Assembly: GCA_021788565.1 (NCBI GenBank)
Contig: JAJYKO010000101.1
Span: 1-6,063, forward strand
Origin: Chloroflexota bacterium
Lineage (GTDB): Bacteria > Chloroflexota > UBA6077
DNA: 6,063 nucleotides
Direction: 5' to 3'
This document shows, one piece after another, positions 5,153-6,063 of the stretch. The notes beneath the pieces were generated by a model. The model searched no databases, was not told where the DNA came from, and was given only the letters and a program-made list of their open reading frames with translations. A program made the translations under genes and the position numbers. Position 1 is the first letter of the stretch. Each line of letters opens with the position of its first letter.

Positions 5153-6061
5153 ATGACCGAAGGATCCAAGCCAACCATCGGCTTCATCGGCCTGGGGATC
5201 ATGGGCCGGCCGATGACCCACAATCTGTCCAAGTCGGGATACCCCCTGGTCGTCTACGATCTCAACAAGGACGCCGTGAAGGAGATCGTGGGGATCGGGG
5301 CGAAGGAGGGCTCCTCCTCGGCCGAGGTAGCGGCCAACTCGGATGTGGTGATCACCATGCTCCCGGACTCCCCGGATGTGGAGGCGGCCTACCTCGGCTC
5401 TAAGGGGGTGCTGGAGGGGGTGAAGGCGGGGACCATCCTCCTGGACATGAGCACCATCTCCCCAACCATGGCCATCAAGGTGGCCAAGGAGGCCTCCTCC
5501 AAGGGCTGCGTCATGCTGGATGCCCCCGTTAGCGGGGGGGACGTGGGGGCGAGGAACGCCACCCTCTCCATCATGGTGGGTGGGGATGAGGCCACCTTCG
5601 AGAAGGTGAAGCCGATCTTCGAGGCGATGGGCAAGCCGACCCTGTGCGGGGCCAGCGGCTCGGGCCAGGTGGTGAAGGCGTGCAACCAGATCCTGGTGGC
5701 GGTGACGCTGGTGGGGATGGGGGAGGCGCTGGTGCTGGGTGCCAAGGCAGGGGTGGACCCCGAGATCGTGGTGAAGGTGCTCAGTGGTGGTCTAGCGCGC
5801 TGCGGGGTGCTGGAGAACCGGGGGATGAGGGTGACGAAACGAGACTTTGCCCCTGGATTTAGGAGCCGCCTCCACTATAAGGACCTGAACATCATCCGGG
5901 AGGCGGGCAGGGCCTACCAGTGCTCGCTACCTGCCTCGGCCCTGGCGCACGAACTGTTCGGAGCGATGATGGCCAACGGGTGGGGGGACCTGGACCACTC
6001 TGGGGTGGTGAAGGTGATCGAGATGCTCTCCAACACCGAGGTCAAGGGTAGCAACGCCTAA
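5153..6061 (+). CDS. Beta-hydroxyacid dehydrogenase, tartronate semialdehyde reductase (GarR) type
   Basis: This is a 302-aa cytoplasmic NAD(P)-dependent reductase of the 3-hydroxyisobutyrate / 6-phosphogluconate dehydrogenase superfamily. The closest resemblance is to 2-hydroxy-3-oxopropionate (tartronate semialdehyde) reductase, which makes D-glycerate in glyoxylate and glucarate breakdown. The Rossmann motif GLGIMG is at 13-18. Asp36 at the end of the second strand suggests NAD over NADP. The substrate loop DAPVSGGDVGA is at 123-133, the catalytic Lys175 is in GSGQVVKACNQ, and the helical C-terminal domain contains FAPGF, KDLN and LDHSG motifs. The start at ATG 5153 has GGGAGGA 6 nt upstream; a TTG at 5138 in the same frame overlaps that site. 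The stop is two bases before the window end, so downstream partners are not visible. The coding strand is rich in G runs. 3-Hydroxyisobutyrate, succinic semialdehyde or another beta-hydroxyacid is an alternative substrate; motifs alone do not settle this. Confidence 0.88.
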   Translation: MTEGSKPTIGFIGLGIMGRPMTHNLSKSGYPLVVYDLNKDAVKEIVGIGAKEGSSSAEVAANSDVVITMLPDSPDVEAAYLGSKGVLEGVKAGTILLDMSTISPTMAIKVAKEASSKGCVMLDAPVSGGDVGARNATLSIMVGGDEATFEKVKPIFEAMGKPTLCGASGSGQVVKACNQILVAVTLVGMGEALVLGAKAGVDPEIVVKVLSGGLARCGVLENRGMRVTKRDFAPGFRSRLHYKDLNIIREAGRAYQCSLPASALAHELFGAMMANGWGDLDHSGVVKVIEMLSNTEVKGSNA

Positions 6062-6063
6062 AC

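Noticed and set aside
5050..5403. Plus-strand open frame of 117 codons running into the dehydrogenase
   Set aside because: Out of frame with the conserved dehydrogenase, and its 3' part is a shadow of that gene.

Overview
The window is a GC-rich stretch of bacterial chromosome carrying six protein genes. They include four housekeeping-type enzymes, an iron-sulfur carrier and its probable regulator. Several genes use GTG starts behind clear Shine-Dalgarno sites. The style of the DXS, NFU and dihydrolipoamide dehydrogenase proteins fits a Chloroflexota-like environmental bacterium, but this placement comes from memory of family members and is low confidence. I see no tRNA, rRNA, CRISPR array, transposase or phage gene.

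Layout. (1) 1-2209, plus strand: the 3' nine-tenths of dxs (isoprenoid precursor synthesis), then folB (folate synthesis) after a 53-nt gap that holds a perfect GC hairpin. (2) 2210-3282, plus strand: a promoter-like TTGACA / TACTAT pair; a leader with three consecutive perfect palindromes, all centred on CGCCG; a SufR-like winged-helix regulator with C-terminal cysteines; and a 74-residue NifU C-terminal-domain (NFU) protein. The last two look like a small iron-sulfur biogenesis and sensing unit. (3) 3283-3385: a compact intergenic region between convergent genes, with a strong hairpin nested inside an inverted repeat plus a 14-nt tandem repeat. (4) 3386-4816, minus strand: lpdA, dihydrolipoamide dehydrogenase, with no E1, E2 or glycine-cleavage partner beside it. 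(5) 4817-5152: a 336-nt divergent intergenic region with an lpdA leader hairpin, a 20-bp dyad (9-bp arms) and a likely plus-strand promoter. (6) 5153-6061, plus strand: a complete beta-hydroxyacid dehydrogenase, closest to tartronate semialdehyde reductase (GarR type), ending two bases before the window edge.

The genes are mostly ordinary metabolism. The least explained parts are non-coding: the three-palindrome leader of the regulator, the hairpins placed just 5' of the folB and nfu ribosome-binding sites, and the nested repeat region at 3283-3385. The regulator itself also lacks one cysteine that I recall as common in its relatives. I did not find strong evidence for a wholly new system.
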